The notes under the pieces: generated by a model
The model's database searches: none
The model's input: only the letters and a program-made list of their open reading frames with translations
What the model was told of the DNA's origin: nothing
Shown: positions 15,318 through 24,997 of the stretch, piece after piece
How positions within the stretch are numbered: the stretch's first letter is position 1
Layout of the letters: each line of letters begins with the position of its first letter
Source: Wocania_A sp965224845
Lineage (GTDB): Bacteria > Bacteroidota > Bacteroidia > Flavobacteriales > Flavobacteriaceae
DNA length: 64,000 nt
Direction of reading: 5' to 3'
NCBI GenBank assembly: GCA_965224845.1
Contig: CBDDAJ010000022.1
Coordinates: forward strand, 62,001-126,000
Translations under genes and position numbers: made by a program

Positions 15318-18125
15318 GTGAAGCAGCTTGTTAAAATTAGTTTACTATTATGTTTTTTGATGCCTTTAACAGTTAAAGCTCAAGAAATACCTCCTATTGA
15401 AGTTTATACTCCAAAAATATATGGAGCTGCAAACCAAAATTGGTGTATAGCTCAGTCTAAAAACAATCATATTTATGTAGCAAATAATCAAGGCTTATTA
15501 GAGTATAATGGAGCCAAATGGCGTTTGTACCCCTCACCAAACGAAACCATAGTGCGATCTGTAAGTGTTATTGACGATTTAATTTATACAGGATGTACCG
15601 GTGAGTTTGGGTACTGGCAACGAAATGAATTTGGATTGCTTTATTATACCTCGTTATCAAAACAACTTAAAATAGATTTTTTAAAAGGTGAAGAGTTTTG
15701 GAATATTGTTGCTCTAGATGATTATATCTTATTTCAATCTTTAAAGAGAATATACATTTATGATAAAAGTACTCAATCCTATTCTATTATTGAATCGGAT
15801 ACAACAATTTATAAACTGTTTAAAGTTGGTGGTAGTATATATTTTCAAAAAACTAAAGATGGACTATATAAGATTGAGAACGGTAACTCGATATTAATTT
15901 CAGATTCCCCCATATTAAAAGATAACCTTTTAGTTAGTGTTTATAAACGCGAAGAGTCCCTTTTGATAGAAACTGAAAGTGCGGGTTTTTATATTTTAAA
16001 TAACGATTCTCTTACCAAGTGGAGCATATCTGCAGATAAAATTCCGCAAAGTGGTGTTTACAGAAGTACACAACTCCAAGATGGTAGTTTTGTATTAGGA
16101 ACACGCTCTAATGGTATCATACATTTAACTGCAACCGGTAAGGTTATCAATCACATAAATATAGTAAATGGTTTAAGTAATAACACCATACATCATATTT
16201 TTGAAGATTCTGAAAACAATATATGGTTGGCTTTAGACAATGGTATTAATTGTATTAATATAGAATCACCTTTTAAAGTTTTTAACGATAAAGAAGGGCG
16301 TATAGGAACCGTCTATGCATCTGCAGTTTATAATGGTTATTTGTATTTAGGGTCCAATCAGGGGTTGTATTGTAAGCCTATAAATTCTGATGAAGAATTT
16401 AAGTTCATTGAAGGAACCCAAGGCCCTGTTTGGAGTTTAGTTGAGCATTATGGAACATTGTTTTGCGGCCATGATACCGGTACATTTTCGGTCGAGAAAG
16501 ACGCAGCAGATTTGATAGTAGAGGTAGATGGAACATGGAATATAATTCCAATTAATGATGACAAAAATTTATTGTTACAAGGCAATTATGACGGACTTCA
16601 TGTTATTGAAAGAACAAATGATACTTGGAGGCTTAGAAATAAAATAGAGGGTTTTGATATTTCAAGTAAGTTTTTCGAAATTTATGATGACCATCAAATT
16701 TTTGTTAGCCATGGATCAGGTGGTGTTTATAATATTATGGTTAACAAAGGCTTTACAAAAGCTGAAAGCGTAGTACGAGATTCATTAACAGATAAAGGTT
16801 TAAATTGTGGTATTATAAAGTATAATAACGATTTATTTTATGCTTACAAAAAAGGGGTTTTTAAATACAATTTAGCCAAGAAGGAGTTTGTAAAGGATTC
16901 CATTTTAAGTCAATTATATTCTGTAAGTGATTATACTTCAGGAAAGCTTACTGTAGATTTAGATAATAATACGCTTTGGAATTTTTCCAAGAAAAATATA
17001 AGTTATGTTTCCCCGGGGAAATTAAGTGGTAAACCCAAGGTAAATAAAATACCTTTCTCATCAGAACTTCCAAGAGGCCTAACAGGCTATGAAACTATAT
17101 CGGCGCTGGGCGCCAATAAATATCTTATAGGGACATCTGCAGGCTATATAGTTATTGATTTAGATAAATTTAAAGAAAGCACATACCGTGTTTCAATTAA
17201 TTCAATAATTAAAAGTAACTCTAAGGATAGTCTTCATTTGGTTGATAAGTTTTCAGAAGGGGTTTTTGAAAACAAAAATAACAATATTGAAATTTCATAT
17301 GGTGTTGTAGAGTTCGAGAAATATTTAGATACTGAATATCAATACCAATTAGAGGGAATATATCCGGAATGGAGTAATTGGTCGCCAAATTCAAGTGTGG
17401 TTTTTAAAAACCTTCCTTTTGGCGATTATGTTTTTAATGTTAGAGCCAGAGTGGGAAATACGATGTCTAAAAACACAGCGACCTATCGTTTTTGTATTGA
17501 GAGACCCTGGAGCTTATCAAACACATTAATTGGGTTGTATGTGGTGGTGTTTTTATTACTTTTATTATTAACGCATAATATATACAAACGTTATTACAGA
17601 AAGCAAAGAGAGCGACTGATGCAAAAAAGCAAAAGAGAGCTAGAATTAAAAGAGCTTGAAAATCAACAACAATTGATGCGTTTTAATAACGAGAATTTAC
17701 GACAGGATATTGAAAGTAAAAATAGAGAGTTAGGGTTGTCTACAATGAATCTTATAAAAAAGAATGAGTTTTTAAATAATTTAAAAAAAGAGCTTAAAAG
17801 TATATCTGATAATGATAATAAAATAAAATCGGTTATCAGAATTATAGATAAAAACCTTAACGACAAAGACGATTGGAATCTATTTGAAGAAGCTTTTAAT
17901 AATGCCGACAAAGATTTTATAAAAAAGATTAAAACATTACATCCTACGCTTACTTCAAACGATTTAAGGCTATGTGCTTACTTACGATTAAACTTATCAT
18001 CAAAAGAAATAGCACCCCTACTAAATATTTCCTCTAGAAGTGTAGAAGTTAAACGTTACCGATTAAGGAAAAAGATAGGTTTGCCCCATGAATCAAGCTT
18101 GTCAGATTATATTTTAGAAATATAG
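15318..18125 (+). CDS. membrane-spanning regulator: propeller sensor, Y_Y_Y domain, LuxR-type HTH
   Basis: A 935-residue protein starting at GTG 15318, which gives a signal peptide (MKQLVKISLLLCFLMPLTVKAQ). Residues about 25-640 are propeller-type repeats (for example HHIFEDSENNIWLALDNGIN), about 660-730 a Y_Y_Y (triple-tyrosine) domain, then a transmembrane helix (LIGLYVVVFLLLLLLTH, about 745), a charged coiled coil, and a C-terminal helix-turn-helix (LTSNDLRLCAYLRLNLSSKEIAPLLNIS). There is no kinase or receiver domain, so sugar sensing in the periplasm is probably passed directly to the DNA-binding domain. It lies just before SusC and is the likely activator of the laminarin locus. Confidence 0.88.
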   Translation: MKQLVKISLLLCFLMPLTVKAQEIPPIEVYTPKIYGAANQNWCIAQSKNNHIYVANNQGLLEYNGAKWRLYPSPNETIVRSVSVIDDLIYTGCTGEFGYWQRNEFGLLYYTSLSKQLKIDFLKGEEFWNIVALDDYILFQSLKRIYIYDKSTQSYSIIESDTTIYKLFKVGGSIYFQKTKDGLYKIENGNSILISDSPILKDNLLVSVYKREESLLIETESAGFYILNNDSLTKWSISADKIPQSGVYRSTQLQDGSFVLGTRSNGIIHLTATGKVINHINIVNGLSNNTIHHIFEDSENNIWLALDNGINCINIESPFKVFNDKEGRIGTVYASAVYNGYLYLGSNQGLYCKPINSDEEFKFIEGTQGPVWSLVEHYGTLFCGHDTGTFSVEKDAADLIVEVDGTWNIIPINDDKNLLLQGNYDGLHVIERTNDTWRLRNKIEGFDISSKFFEIYDDHQIFVSHGSGGVYNIMVNKGFTKAESVVRDSLTDKGLNCGIIKYNNDLFYAYKKGVFKYNLAKKEFVKDSILSQLYSVSDYTSGKLTVDLDNNTLWNFSKKNISYVSPGKLSGKPKVNKIPFSSELPRGLTGYETISALGANKYLIGTSAGYIVIDLDKFKESTYRVSINSIIKSNSKDSLHLVDKFSEGVFENKNNNIEISYGVVEFEKYLDTEYQYQLEGIYPEWSNWSPNSSVVFKNLPFGDYVFNVRARVGNTMSKNTATYRFCIERPWSLSNTLIGLYVVVFLLLLLLTHNIYKRYYRKQRERLMQKSKRELELKELENQQQLMRFNNENLRQDIESKNRELGLSTMNLIKKNEFLNNLKKELKSISDNDNKIKSVIRIIDKNLNDKDDWNLFEEAFNNADKDFIKKIKTLHPTLTSNDLRLCAYLRLNLSSKEIAPLLNISSRSVEVKRYRLRKKIGLPHESSLSDYILEI

Positions 18126-18126
18126 C

Positions 18127-18287
18127 GACCATACAGATGGTTAATTTACCCATACAAAACCACAACATTTTAAAAAAAGCGTCATTTTTAGTTAAGAAAC
18201 ATTTAATGATAATTTACTAATAAAGCATAGTTATTTGTAAGGTTTTCGTAAGAAAATAAAAAAAAGTTTAGCATGTATGTTTTTTGT
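18127..18287 (+). promoter_or_regulatory. SusC promoter region with tandem operator-like sites and 14-mer
   Basis: ACCCATAC at 18148 and ACCACAAC at 18159 are 11 bp apart, with another related site (GACCATAC, 18127) 21 bp before. The 14-mer TGTATGTTTTTTGT lies at 18274-18287, 126 bp after the ACCCATAC site and 67 bp before the preferred SusC ATG. The same 14-mer recurs exactly at 26167 and 46689 with similar spacing. Likely binding sites of the 15318 regulator (inference). Confidence 0.55.
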
Positions 18288-18354
18288 TTGGGTAAAAAAT
18301 ATGGATTCTTCAGTTTTCAAAAGTAGATTTACGAAAACTAAAAAAACTAACTAT

Positions 18355-21300
18355 ATGAGACAAAATCTCTTTAAAATTCTAACACTGCTTTTTATCACTT
18401 ATTCTAGTGCACAAAATGTTACTGTTAGTGGAAATGTACAAGACGATACAGGTTTCCCAATACCAGGAGCCAATGTATTAGTTAAAGATACTAGTAAAGG
18501 AACCGTAACAGATTTTGACGGAAATTTTACTATAGATGATATTCAAGTAGGAGCAACACTTGTTTTTAGTTATATAGGTTATATAACTCAAGAAGTAGTA
18601 ATAGCCAATAGTGATAATCTTACTATTCAATTATTACCGGATGTTGCGCAGCTTAATGAGGTTGTTGTTATTGGTTATGGCACACAAACCAAGAAAGAAA
18701 TAACTGGAGCTGTTTCTGTAATTGGATCAGAAACTATTGATGCACTTAAGCCTACCCGAGTAGAACAAGCTTTACAAGGACAAGTAGCAGGTGTTAATAT
18801 TACATCTCAATCAGGTTCTCCGGGGGGTGGTACAACAATTAGCATTAGAGGGGTCTCTACAAACGGAGATAGCAGACCTTTAATATTGGTTGATGGCAAT
18901 GTAGTTGAAGATTTAAGTGTTGTTAATCCAAGTGACATAGAAAGTATAAATGTGCTTAAAGATGCTACTGCCGGTATTTATGGAGTAAGAGCTGCAAATG
19001 GAGTGGTTTTAATTACTACCAAAACGGGGCGTAGAGATATGCCTTTAACTGTTGAATATAGTGCTTATGGCGGCTTTCAGCAAACCACTAGAGAATTGCC
19101 GGCACTTAATGCAACAGAATATGCTTTATTAGTAAATGAAGCTTTTGCAGCTGGAGGAAGTGATCCTGTTTTTACCGATATAGCTGCTTTAGGTGTAGGT
19201 ACAAATTGGCAGGATGAGGTATTCCAAACCGCTCCAATATTTAATAATAGTATCACCTTTAAAGGAGGAACAGAAAAATCATCTTACTCTTTTAGTAGTT
19301 CTTTTTTAACACAAGACGGGATTGTAGGTGGAAAGCAATCAAATTTTACGCGTTTTACTAAACGGGCAAGTTATAATTTAGATTTCTTAGAAAACTTCAA
19401 GCTAACCTCTGGCTTAACTTATACAAGTACTAATAAGAAAAATTTAATAGAGTCTGCTTTAGGTTCTGTGCTTTTTAATGCTCTAAATATGGACCCAACA
19501 AAATCTGTATTAGACGAAACAGGGGCTTTTACAATTGCAGAAGGTTTGGGTAACGAAGTTATAAACCCAATTGCCCAAACGGCAAATGCTTACGATAGAA
19601 CTAAAGTTAGTAGACTTAGTGGAAATGCAGGATTAGGATATAACTTTTTAGAGCATTTTACTGCACAAGCAAATATTCAGTTTAATTACTCTGAAGTGAG
19701 ATCGAAAATATTTAGACCTGTTGTAGACTATGGAAGTGGTAAAGTGTTTAATATAGACAGAAGTGAAGTTATTGAAAACCTGGATTACTTTAGAGATTAT
19801 ACATTTGATGCTTTTGTTAAATACGAAAATACGTTTAATGATATTCATAAGGTAAATGTGCTGTTAGGTACTTCAATTTTTCAAACCACTGGCGAGTTTA
19901 CCGGAAAAAAAGGGTTTGACATTAAAGGGAATTCGGTTGCAAATGCAAGTATAGCCGAAGCTAGTAGTGTAGAAGACAGATTTCAGCTTAAAGGTAGAAA
20001 CGACACGTTCGATTCTAGATTGCTATCATACTTTGCTAGGGTGCAATACGACTACAAAGGAAAATATTTATTATCTGCTGTAGTGCGTCGAGACGGGTCT
20101 TCTAAGTTCGGACCAGCGAATAAGTTTGGTATTTTTCCATCTGGTTCTTTAGGATGGATTGTTTCTGATGAAGATTTTTTATCTGATAGTAATGCTATAA
20201 ACTTTTTAAAGCTAAGAGCGTCTTATGGGATATTGGGTAATGACAGAATTGGAGATTTTAGATTTGTATCGTTATTAAATGGAGAGGGTACTTATGTTTT
20301 TAACAATCAGCTGGTTAATGGTTTGGCACCAGGGGTTATAGCTAACCCGGAAATACGATGGGAAAAGCAAAAAACCTGGGACATAGGTGTAGATATGAAG
20401 TTTTTAGATAATAAGCTTGATATTACGGCTGATTATTTTAAGAAAACCACAGAAGATTTATTAGTAACACCTCAGGTTTCAGGAATTATAGGAGGAGGAG
20501 CTGCAGGTTCTGGAGCACCAACAATTAATGCGGGGGTTGTAGAAAACAAAGGTTTAGAATTTGCAATAGGATATTCTGATAACCTAAGTGATAATTTTAA
20601 ATTTAGCATTAAGTATAATGTTACTACAATTGATAACGAAGTAATTTCTGTAAGCTCAGATGGAGGATTTTTGTCAGGAGGAAGTTTTGGAGTAGGACAA
20701 GACCCACCATCTAGAATGGAAGCAGGTTATCCTATTGGTTACTTTAGAGGTTTTAAAACCAACGGTGTTTTTCAAAACCAGGCCGAAGTTGATAATTCTG
20801 CAGTAATAGATAATAAGGTACAAGCAGGAGACTTAAGGTTTGTAGACCTTAATAATGATGGTGAAATTGATGATGACGACAAAACCTACATAGGAGACCC
20901 ATTACCAGATGCAACCATGGGACTTAACTTGTCTTTTGATTATAAGAATTTCGATTTTTCAGCTTATGCCTTCGCTTCATTAGGGAATGAGATTGTGCGT
21001 AACTATGAGCGTAATCAAAATTTAACAAATAGAACAGTTAATTATTTAAACCGTTGGACAGGTGAGGGCACTTCTAACACCGACCCTAGAGTTACATCCG
21101 GGGCTAATTCAAATGGATTATTTTCAGATTATTTCGTAGAAGACGGATCTTTTGTTCGGTTGCAAAACATACAATTAGGATATACTATTAATCCAGAGTC
21201 TGAAGATTCTAAAATAAACAAGCTGCGCTTATATGTGTCAGCGAGCAACCTTTTTACATTAACCGAATATAGAGGTTACGACCCGACAGCATCTACTGGT

Positions 21301-21381
21301 GCTCCAATTGGAGGAGGAATAGATCAAGGATTTTATCCTAATCCAAAGACATTTTTATTTGGTCTTAACTTAAAATTTTAA
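18355..21381 (+). CDS. SusC/RagA-type TonB-dependent receptor, laminarin locus
   Basis: The frame is open from 18277, but the ATG at 18355 gives a proper signal peptide (MRQNLFKILTLLFITYSSAQ); it was chosen. The product has 1008 residues. Order: a carboxypeptidase-D-regulatory-like domain (VTVSGNVQDDTGFPIPGANV), a TonB box/plug region (NEVVVIGYGTQTKKE, then VAGVNITSQSGSPGGG), and the 22-strand barrel ending GFYPNPKTFLFGLNLKF. It takes oligosaccharides across the outer membrane with the SusD partner 8 bp downstream. Substrate assigned from the locus: beta-1,3-glucan oligosaccharides. Confidence 0.95.
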   Translation: MRQNLFKILTLLFITYSSAQNVTVSGNVQDDTGFPIPGANVLVKDTSKGTVTDFDGNFTIDDIQVGATLVFSYIGYITQEVVIANSDNLTIQLLPDVAQLNEVVVIGYGTQTKKEITGAVSVIGSETIDALKPTRVEQALQGQVAGVNITSQSGSPGGGTTISIRGVSTNGDSRPLILVDGNVVEDLSVVNPSDIESINVLKDATAGIYGVRAANGVVLITTKTGRRDMPLTVEYSAYGGFQQTTRELPALNATEYALLVNEAFAAGGSDPVFTDIAALGVGTNWQDEVFQTAPIFNNSITFKGGTEKSSYSFSSSFLTQDGIVGGKQSNFTRFTKRASYNLDFLENFKLTSGLTYTSTNKKNLIESALGSVLFNALNMDPTKSVLDETGAFTIAEGLGNEVINPIAQTANAYDRTKVSRLSGNAGLGYNFLEHFTAQANIQFNYSEVRSKIFRPVVDYGSGKVFNIDRSEVIENLDYFRDYTFDAFVKYENTFNDIHKVNVLLGTSIFQTTGEFTGKKGFDIKGNSVANASIAEASSVEDRFQLKGRNDTFDSRLLSYFARVQYDYKGKYLLSAVVRRDGSSKFGPANKFGIFPSGSLGWIVSDEDFLSDSNAINFLKLRASYGILGNDRIGDFRFVSLLNGEGTYVFNNQLVNGLAPGVIANPEIRWEKQKTWDIGVDMKFLDNKLDITADYFKKTTEDLLVTPQVSGIIGGGAAGSGAPTINAGVVENKGLEFAIGYSDNLSDNFKFSIKYNVTTIDNEVISVSSDGGFLSGGSFGVGQDPPSRMEAGYPIGYFRGFKTNGVFQNQAEVDNSAVIDNKVQAGDLRFVDLNNDGEIDDDDKTYIGDPLPDATMGLNLSFDYKNFDFSAYAFASLGNEIVRNYERNQNLTNRTVNYLNRWTGEGTSNTDPRVTSGANSNGLFSDYFVEDGSFVRLQNIQLGYTINPESEDSKINKLRLYVSASNLFTLTEYRGYDPTASTGAPIGGGIDQGFYPNPKTFLFGLNLKF

Positions 21382-21389
21382 TTAGTGTT

Positions 21390-22868
21390 ATGAAAAATTT
21401 AAAAATCAAAAGTATACTTATAGTTATCGCGTTAATTGTTTCATGTAGCGACGATTTTGTAAATGTAGATTCGCCCGATGCGAATTCAGAAAGCTTCTTC
21501 AATACAGAAGCAGATTACCAAGCAGCTTTAACGGGTGCATATGATGGATTACAATACACTTACGTCAATGTCATGTTAGGAGAAATAGCATCAGATAATA
21601 CATTGTGTGGAGGAGAAAGTGCTACCGATGTTATTGGTTTCCAAGAAATTGACGATATGATACATACACCAAATAACTCAAATTTAAGAGACATTTGGAA
21701 CTGGATGTATGGCGCCGTAAATAGAGCTAACTTTATTTTAGAATTCCAAGATAAAACAGATTTCCCTAACAAAAACAATGTTATAGGGCAAGCCCGCTTT
21801 TTAAGAGCTTATTATAATTTTGAACTGGTAAAGTGGTTTGGAGATATTCCTTTTTTAATTGATAAACGTATTGAGTTTGGCGATCAATTTGCTATAGAAA
21901 GATCACCAAAATCTGAAGTTTATGCTTTAATAGAGCAAGATTTAATGTTTGCTGCTGCTAATTTGCCCTATACTCAATCTGAAAAAGGAAGAGTTACTAA
22001 AGGGGCAGCACAGGCATTATTAGGTAAAGCTTATTTGTTTCAAGATAAATTCACTGAAGCTGCTACAGTTTTAGAAGACTTAATTAATAATGGCCCTTAC
22101 GATTTAGTTACAGAAACTAGAAATGTAGAAGGGTTAACAATATTACCAATTTTTGAGAATGATAATGAAAACAACATAGAGTCTGTTTTTGAAGTTCAGT
22201 ATATTGATACTGAAGGCGCAGGATTTGAATGTTTACAATGTAGTGAAGGTAATGTTGCTGTAGGGTTTAATGGTATAAGAAATTATAGTGGACCAGAATT
22301 TGAATCTGGATTTAGTTTTAATGTGCCAGTGCAAGAAGTTGTTGATGCCTTTGAAGATGGAGATATTCGTTTAGATACAGCTATATTAAATATAGATACA
22401 TGGGCGGCAGATACTGGAGCATCATTTGGTACAGGTTATGAGCATACAGGCTATTTTAATAGAAAGTACATCTCTAGACAAGGCGATTTAAACACAGGAG
22501 ATGCTAACTTAACAAACCCTAATAATTACAGAGCGATACGTTTTGCTGATGTATTATTAATGGCAGCAGAAGCATTAAATAGAGGCGGTATTAGCGATAC
22601 CAGAGCGCAGGGCTATTTAAACCGCGTACGTACAAGAGCTATGTTGCCTAATGTAACAACAACAGGTACTAATTTAACGAATGATATTTACCAAGAGCGT
22701 CGTGTTGAATTGGTGGGAGAAGGGCATCGTTTTTTCGATTTGGTTAGAACAGGAAGAGCTGCTGCCGAAATTGATGGCTTTGTTGCTGGAAAGCATGAAC
22801 TGTTTCCTATTCCAGAAATAGAAATCCAGTTAGCAGGAAACAGATGGGCACAAAACCCAATGTATTAA
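21390..22868 (+). CDS. SusD/RagB-type glycan-binding lipoprotein, laminarin locus
   Basis: A 492-residue lipoprotein (MKNLKIKSILIVIALIVSC). The N-terminal SusD-like part has FNTEADYQAALTGAYDGLQY and FLRAYYNFELVKWFGDIPF; the C-terminal RagB part has NNYRAIRFADVLLMAAEAL, YLNRVRTRA and ERRVELVGEGHRFFDLVRTG. These are alpha-helical TPR-like proteins that form the lid of the SusC channel at the cell surface. It follows SusC by 8 bp and forms the import pair with it. Confidence 0.95.
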   Translation: MKNLKIKSILIVIALIVSCSDDFVNVDSPDANSESFFNTEADYQAALTGAYDGLQYTYVNVMLGEIASDNTLCGGESATDVIGFQEIDDMIHTPNNSNLRDIWNWMYGAVNRANFILEFQDKTDFPNKNNVIGQARFLRAYYNFELVKWFGDIPFLIDKRIEFGDQFAIERSPKSEVYALIEQDLMFAAANLPYTQSEKGRVTKGAAQALLGKAYLFQDKFTEAATVLEDLINNGPYDLVTETRNVEGLTILPIFENDNENNIESVFEVQYIDTEGAGFECLQCSEGNVAVGFNGIRNYSGPEFESGFSFNVPVQEVVDAFEDGDIRLDTAILNIDTWAADTGASFGTGYEHTGYFNRKYISRQGDLNTGDANLTNPNNYRAIRFADVLLMAAEALNRGGISDTRAQGYLNRVRTRAMLPNVTTTGTNLTNDIYQERRVELVGEGHRFFDLVRTGRAAAEIDGFVAGKHELFPIPEIEIQLAGNRWAQNPMY

Positions 22869-22970
22869 AGATTAAAAAATAAGATATGAAATGAGTCATA
22901 AATTGAAAGTTGAAATTTTTAAAACTTTTATTGACGAATTGCATATGACGAAAAAAATAAATATTAACAT

Positions 22971-24977
22971 ATGAAAACATTAAAATATATATTGAGTTTA
23001 GCTTTAGTATGCTTTATAGGTTGTGCTGAAGATGATAACGATTTAAGTTTTGTTGATAAGATTGAAGCGCCTACAAACGTTTCAGCTCTTTTTAAAATAT
23101 CTCAAGACAATAGTGGTTTGGTTTCGATTACACCAAACTCAGACGGAGCCGTATTGTATAACATTACTTTTGGCGATGATACCGAAGCCCCGGAAAGTGT
23201 AAAGCAAGGTGAAAGTTTGGAGCATGCATATGCAGAAGGAACTTATACGGTTCATGTAGAAGCCGTTGGACTTAATGGTTTAAAAGCTTCAGTTAGTAAA
23301 GAGTTAGTAGTATCTTTTAAGGCACCAGAAAATTTAGATGTTGTTATAGAAAATGATGTAGCAGTTTCTAAAAAAGTTAATATTACTGCTAATGCAGATT
23401 TTGCAGTGATGTTCGAATTTTATTCAGGTGAAGACGGCGTTACACAACCAGTGGCTACGGCTAATATAGGAGAAACAGCCTCTTATATATATGAAAACCC
23501 TGGAACTTATGATGTTAAGGTTGTAGTAAAAGGAGCTGCAATAGAAACAGCAGAGTATACAGAAACTTTTGAAGTTACCGAGATTTTAGCACCAATAGCA
23601 CCTGCTCCTACACAGCAAAACAGAGCAGAAGAAGATGTTATTTCAATTTATAGCTCTGTGTATAATGATGTGCCGGATACAGATTATTTTCCAGATTGGG
23701 GACAAGGCGGTCAAGGCAGTTCATGGGCAGAATTTGATTTAGATGGCGATACGATGCTACAGTATATTAATTTAAGTTACCAAGGTATTGCCTTTGCAGA
23801 TGGTACAACAGTAGATGTTTCAGGGATGGAGTTTTTGCACTTGGATGTTTGGACATCAGGTGATGCTTCGAGAATTGAAACTTCTATTATTAATAATGCT
23901 TCAGGAACAGTTACAGAAGCCCCGGTATGGAGCGATCTAACAGCTGGTGAATGGACATCTATAGAAATTCCTATTTCAGATTATACAGATCAGGGGTTAA
24001 CGGTTACTGAAATTTTTCAAATGAAGTTTGTAGGAGATCCATGGGCAGCAGGAACAGTGTTTATTGATAATATATACTTCTATAAGCAAAGTGCCGCTCC
24101 TTTTAATGATGGCTTATTAACTAATGGAGATTTTGAAACTGGAACAGACCCTTGGATTGTTGGAGTAGATGATAATTCACCAATAGCAGTGGTTTCAGAT
24201 TCTGGAAATACCTATTATTCTGCTAATGTTACCGCTGCAGGAAATCCTTGGGATGTTAATATGAGCCAAAAAGTTAATATCATTCAAGACGAAACTTACA
24301 CTTTAGTATTCGATGCTTGGTCTGATACCAACAGAGCCATAGTTTCAGGTATAGGGTTAAGTGCCGCACCATGGTCCAGTACAACAGAGTCTGTTAGTAT
24401 TACACCAGTAAAAACCAGATATTCGTTAACATTAGTTGCTGCCGGATTTGGAGCCTCAGATGCTCGTGTAATATTCGATATGGGAGCAGAAGCAGGTATG
24501 GTAAATATTGATAATGTATCTCTGTTTTTGGGAGATGGTCCATTTGATGATGGAATATTAACTAATGGTGATTTTGAAGCAGGAAGTGATCCTTGGATTG
24601 TTGGAGTAGATGATAATTCACCAATAGCTGTAGTAACCGATTCTGGGAATACATATTATTCTACAGAAGTAGCCTCAGCAGGAAACCCTTGGGATGTAAA
24701 TATGAGTCAGAAAGTTGAAATTACTCAAGGTGTAACTTATACACTAACCTTTGATGCTTGGTCAGATACCAATAGAACAATAGTTTCGGGTATTGGATTG
24801 AGTGGCGCACCGTGGTCCAGTAATACAGAATCAATTAGTATTACACCAACGAGAACAACATATACACAAACTCTTGAAGCAACAGACTTTGGAGCTGTTG
24901 ATGCGCGGGTAATATTTGATATGGGAGCTGAAATTGGTCAAGTGAATATTGATAATGTTTCATTAACCTCTAACTAA
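22971..24977 (+). CDS. multi-domain surface glycan-binding lipoprotein with tandem CBM4/9-like modules
   Basis: A 668-residue lipoprotein (signal ending VCFIGC). No catalytic motif is seen. Two PKD/Ig-like domains (about residues 30-195) are followed by a beta-sandwich module (about 205-375, EDVISIYSSVYNDVPDTDYF to FIDNIYFYKQ) that also occurs in the 29470 protein, and then by two nearly identical CBM4/9-like modules (about 380-520 and 527-668, both with LTNGDFE, DPWIVGVDDNSP and GNPWDVNMSQKV). It sits directly after SusD, where surface glycan-binding proteins are expected. Likely role: capture of laminarin at the cell surface. Confidence 0.82.
   Translation: MKTLKYILSLALVCFIGCAEDDNDLSFVDKIEAPTNVSALFKISQDNSGLVSITPNSDGAVLYNITFGDDTEAPESVKQGESLEHAYAEGTYTVHVEAVGLNGLKASVSKELVVSFKAPENLDVVIENDVAVSKKVNITANADFAVMFEFYSGEDGVTQPVATANIGETASYIYENPGTYDVKVVVKGAAIETAEYTETFEVTEILAPIAPAPTQQNRAEEDVISIYSSVYNDVPDTDYFPDWGQGGQGSSWAEFDLDGDTMLQYINLSYQGIAFADGTTVDVSGMEFLHLDVWTSGDASRIETSIINNASGTVTEAPVWSDLTAGEWTSIEIPISDYTDQGLTVTEIFQMKFVGDPWAAGTVFIDNIYFYKQSAAPFNDGLLTNGDFETGTDPWIVGVDDNSPIAVVSDSGNTYYSANVTAAGNPWDVNMSQKVNIIQDETYTLVFDAWSDTNRAIVSGIGLSAAPWSSTTESVSITPVKTRYSLTLVAAGFGASDARVIFDMGAEAGMVNIDNVSLFLGDGPFDDGILTNGDFEAGSDPWIVGVDDNSPIAVVTDSGNTYYSTEVASAGNPWDVNMSQKVEITQGVTYTLTFDAWSDTNRTIVSGIGLSGAPWSSNTESISITPTRTTYTQTLEATDFGAVDARVIFDMGAEIGQVNIDNVSLTSN
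24108..24971 (+). repeat. tandem duplication of a CBM4/9-like coding module
   Basis: Two in-frame copies with a 441-bp (147-residue) period start at 24108 and 24549. Long blocks of protein are identical (PWIVGVDDNSPIAVV, NPWDVNMSQKV, ARVIFDMGAE), while many codons differ at the third position, so the duplication is not very recent or has been kept by selection at the protein level. Confidence 0.85.
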
Positions 24978-24997
24978 TTATTAAAGAAGATTGAATT

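Noticed and set aside
18277..18354. Longer SusC N-terminus from 18277
   Set aside because: The extra 26 residues would precede the signal peptide and overlap the promoter 14-mer; the ATG at 18355 gives a normal signal peptide.
24108..24971. Possible CRISPR or mobile-element repeat
   Set aside because: The repeat is in frame and codes for two protein modules; there are no spacers, inverted ends or transposase genes.
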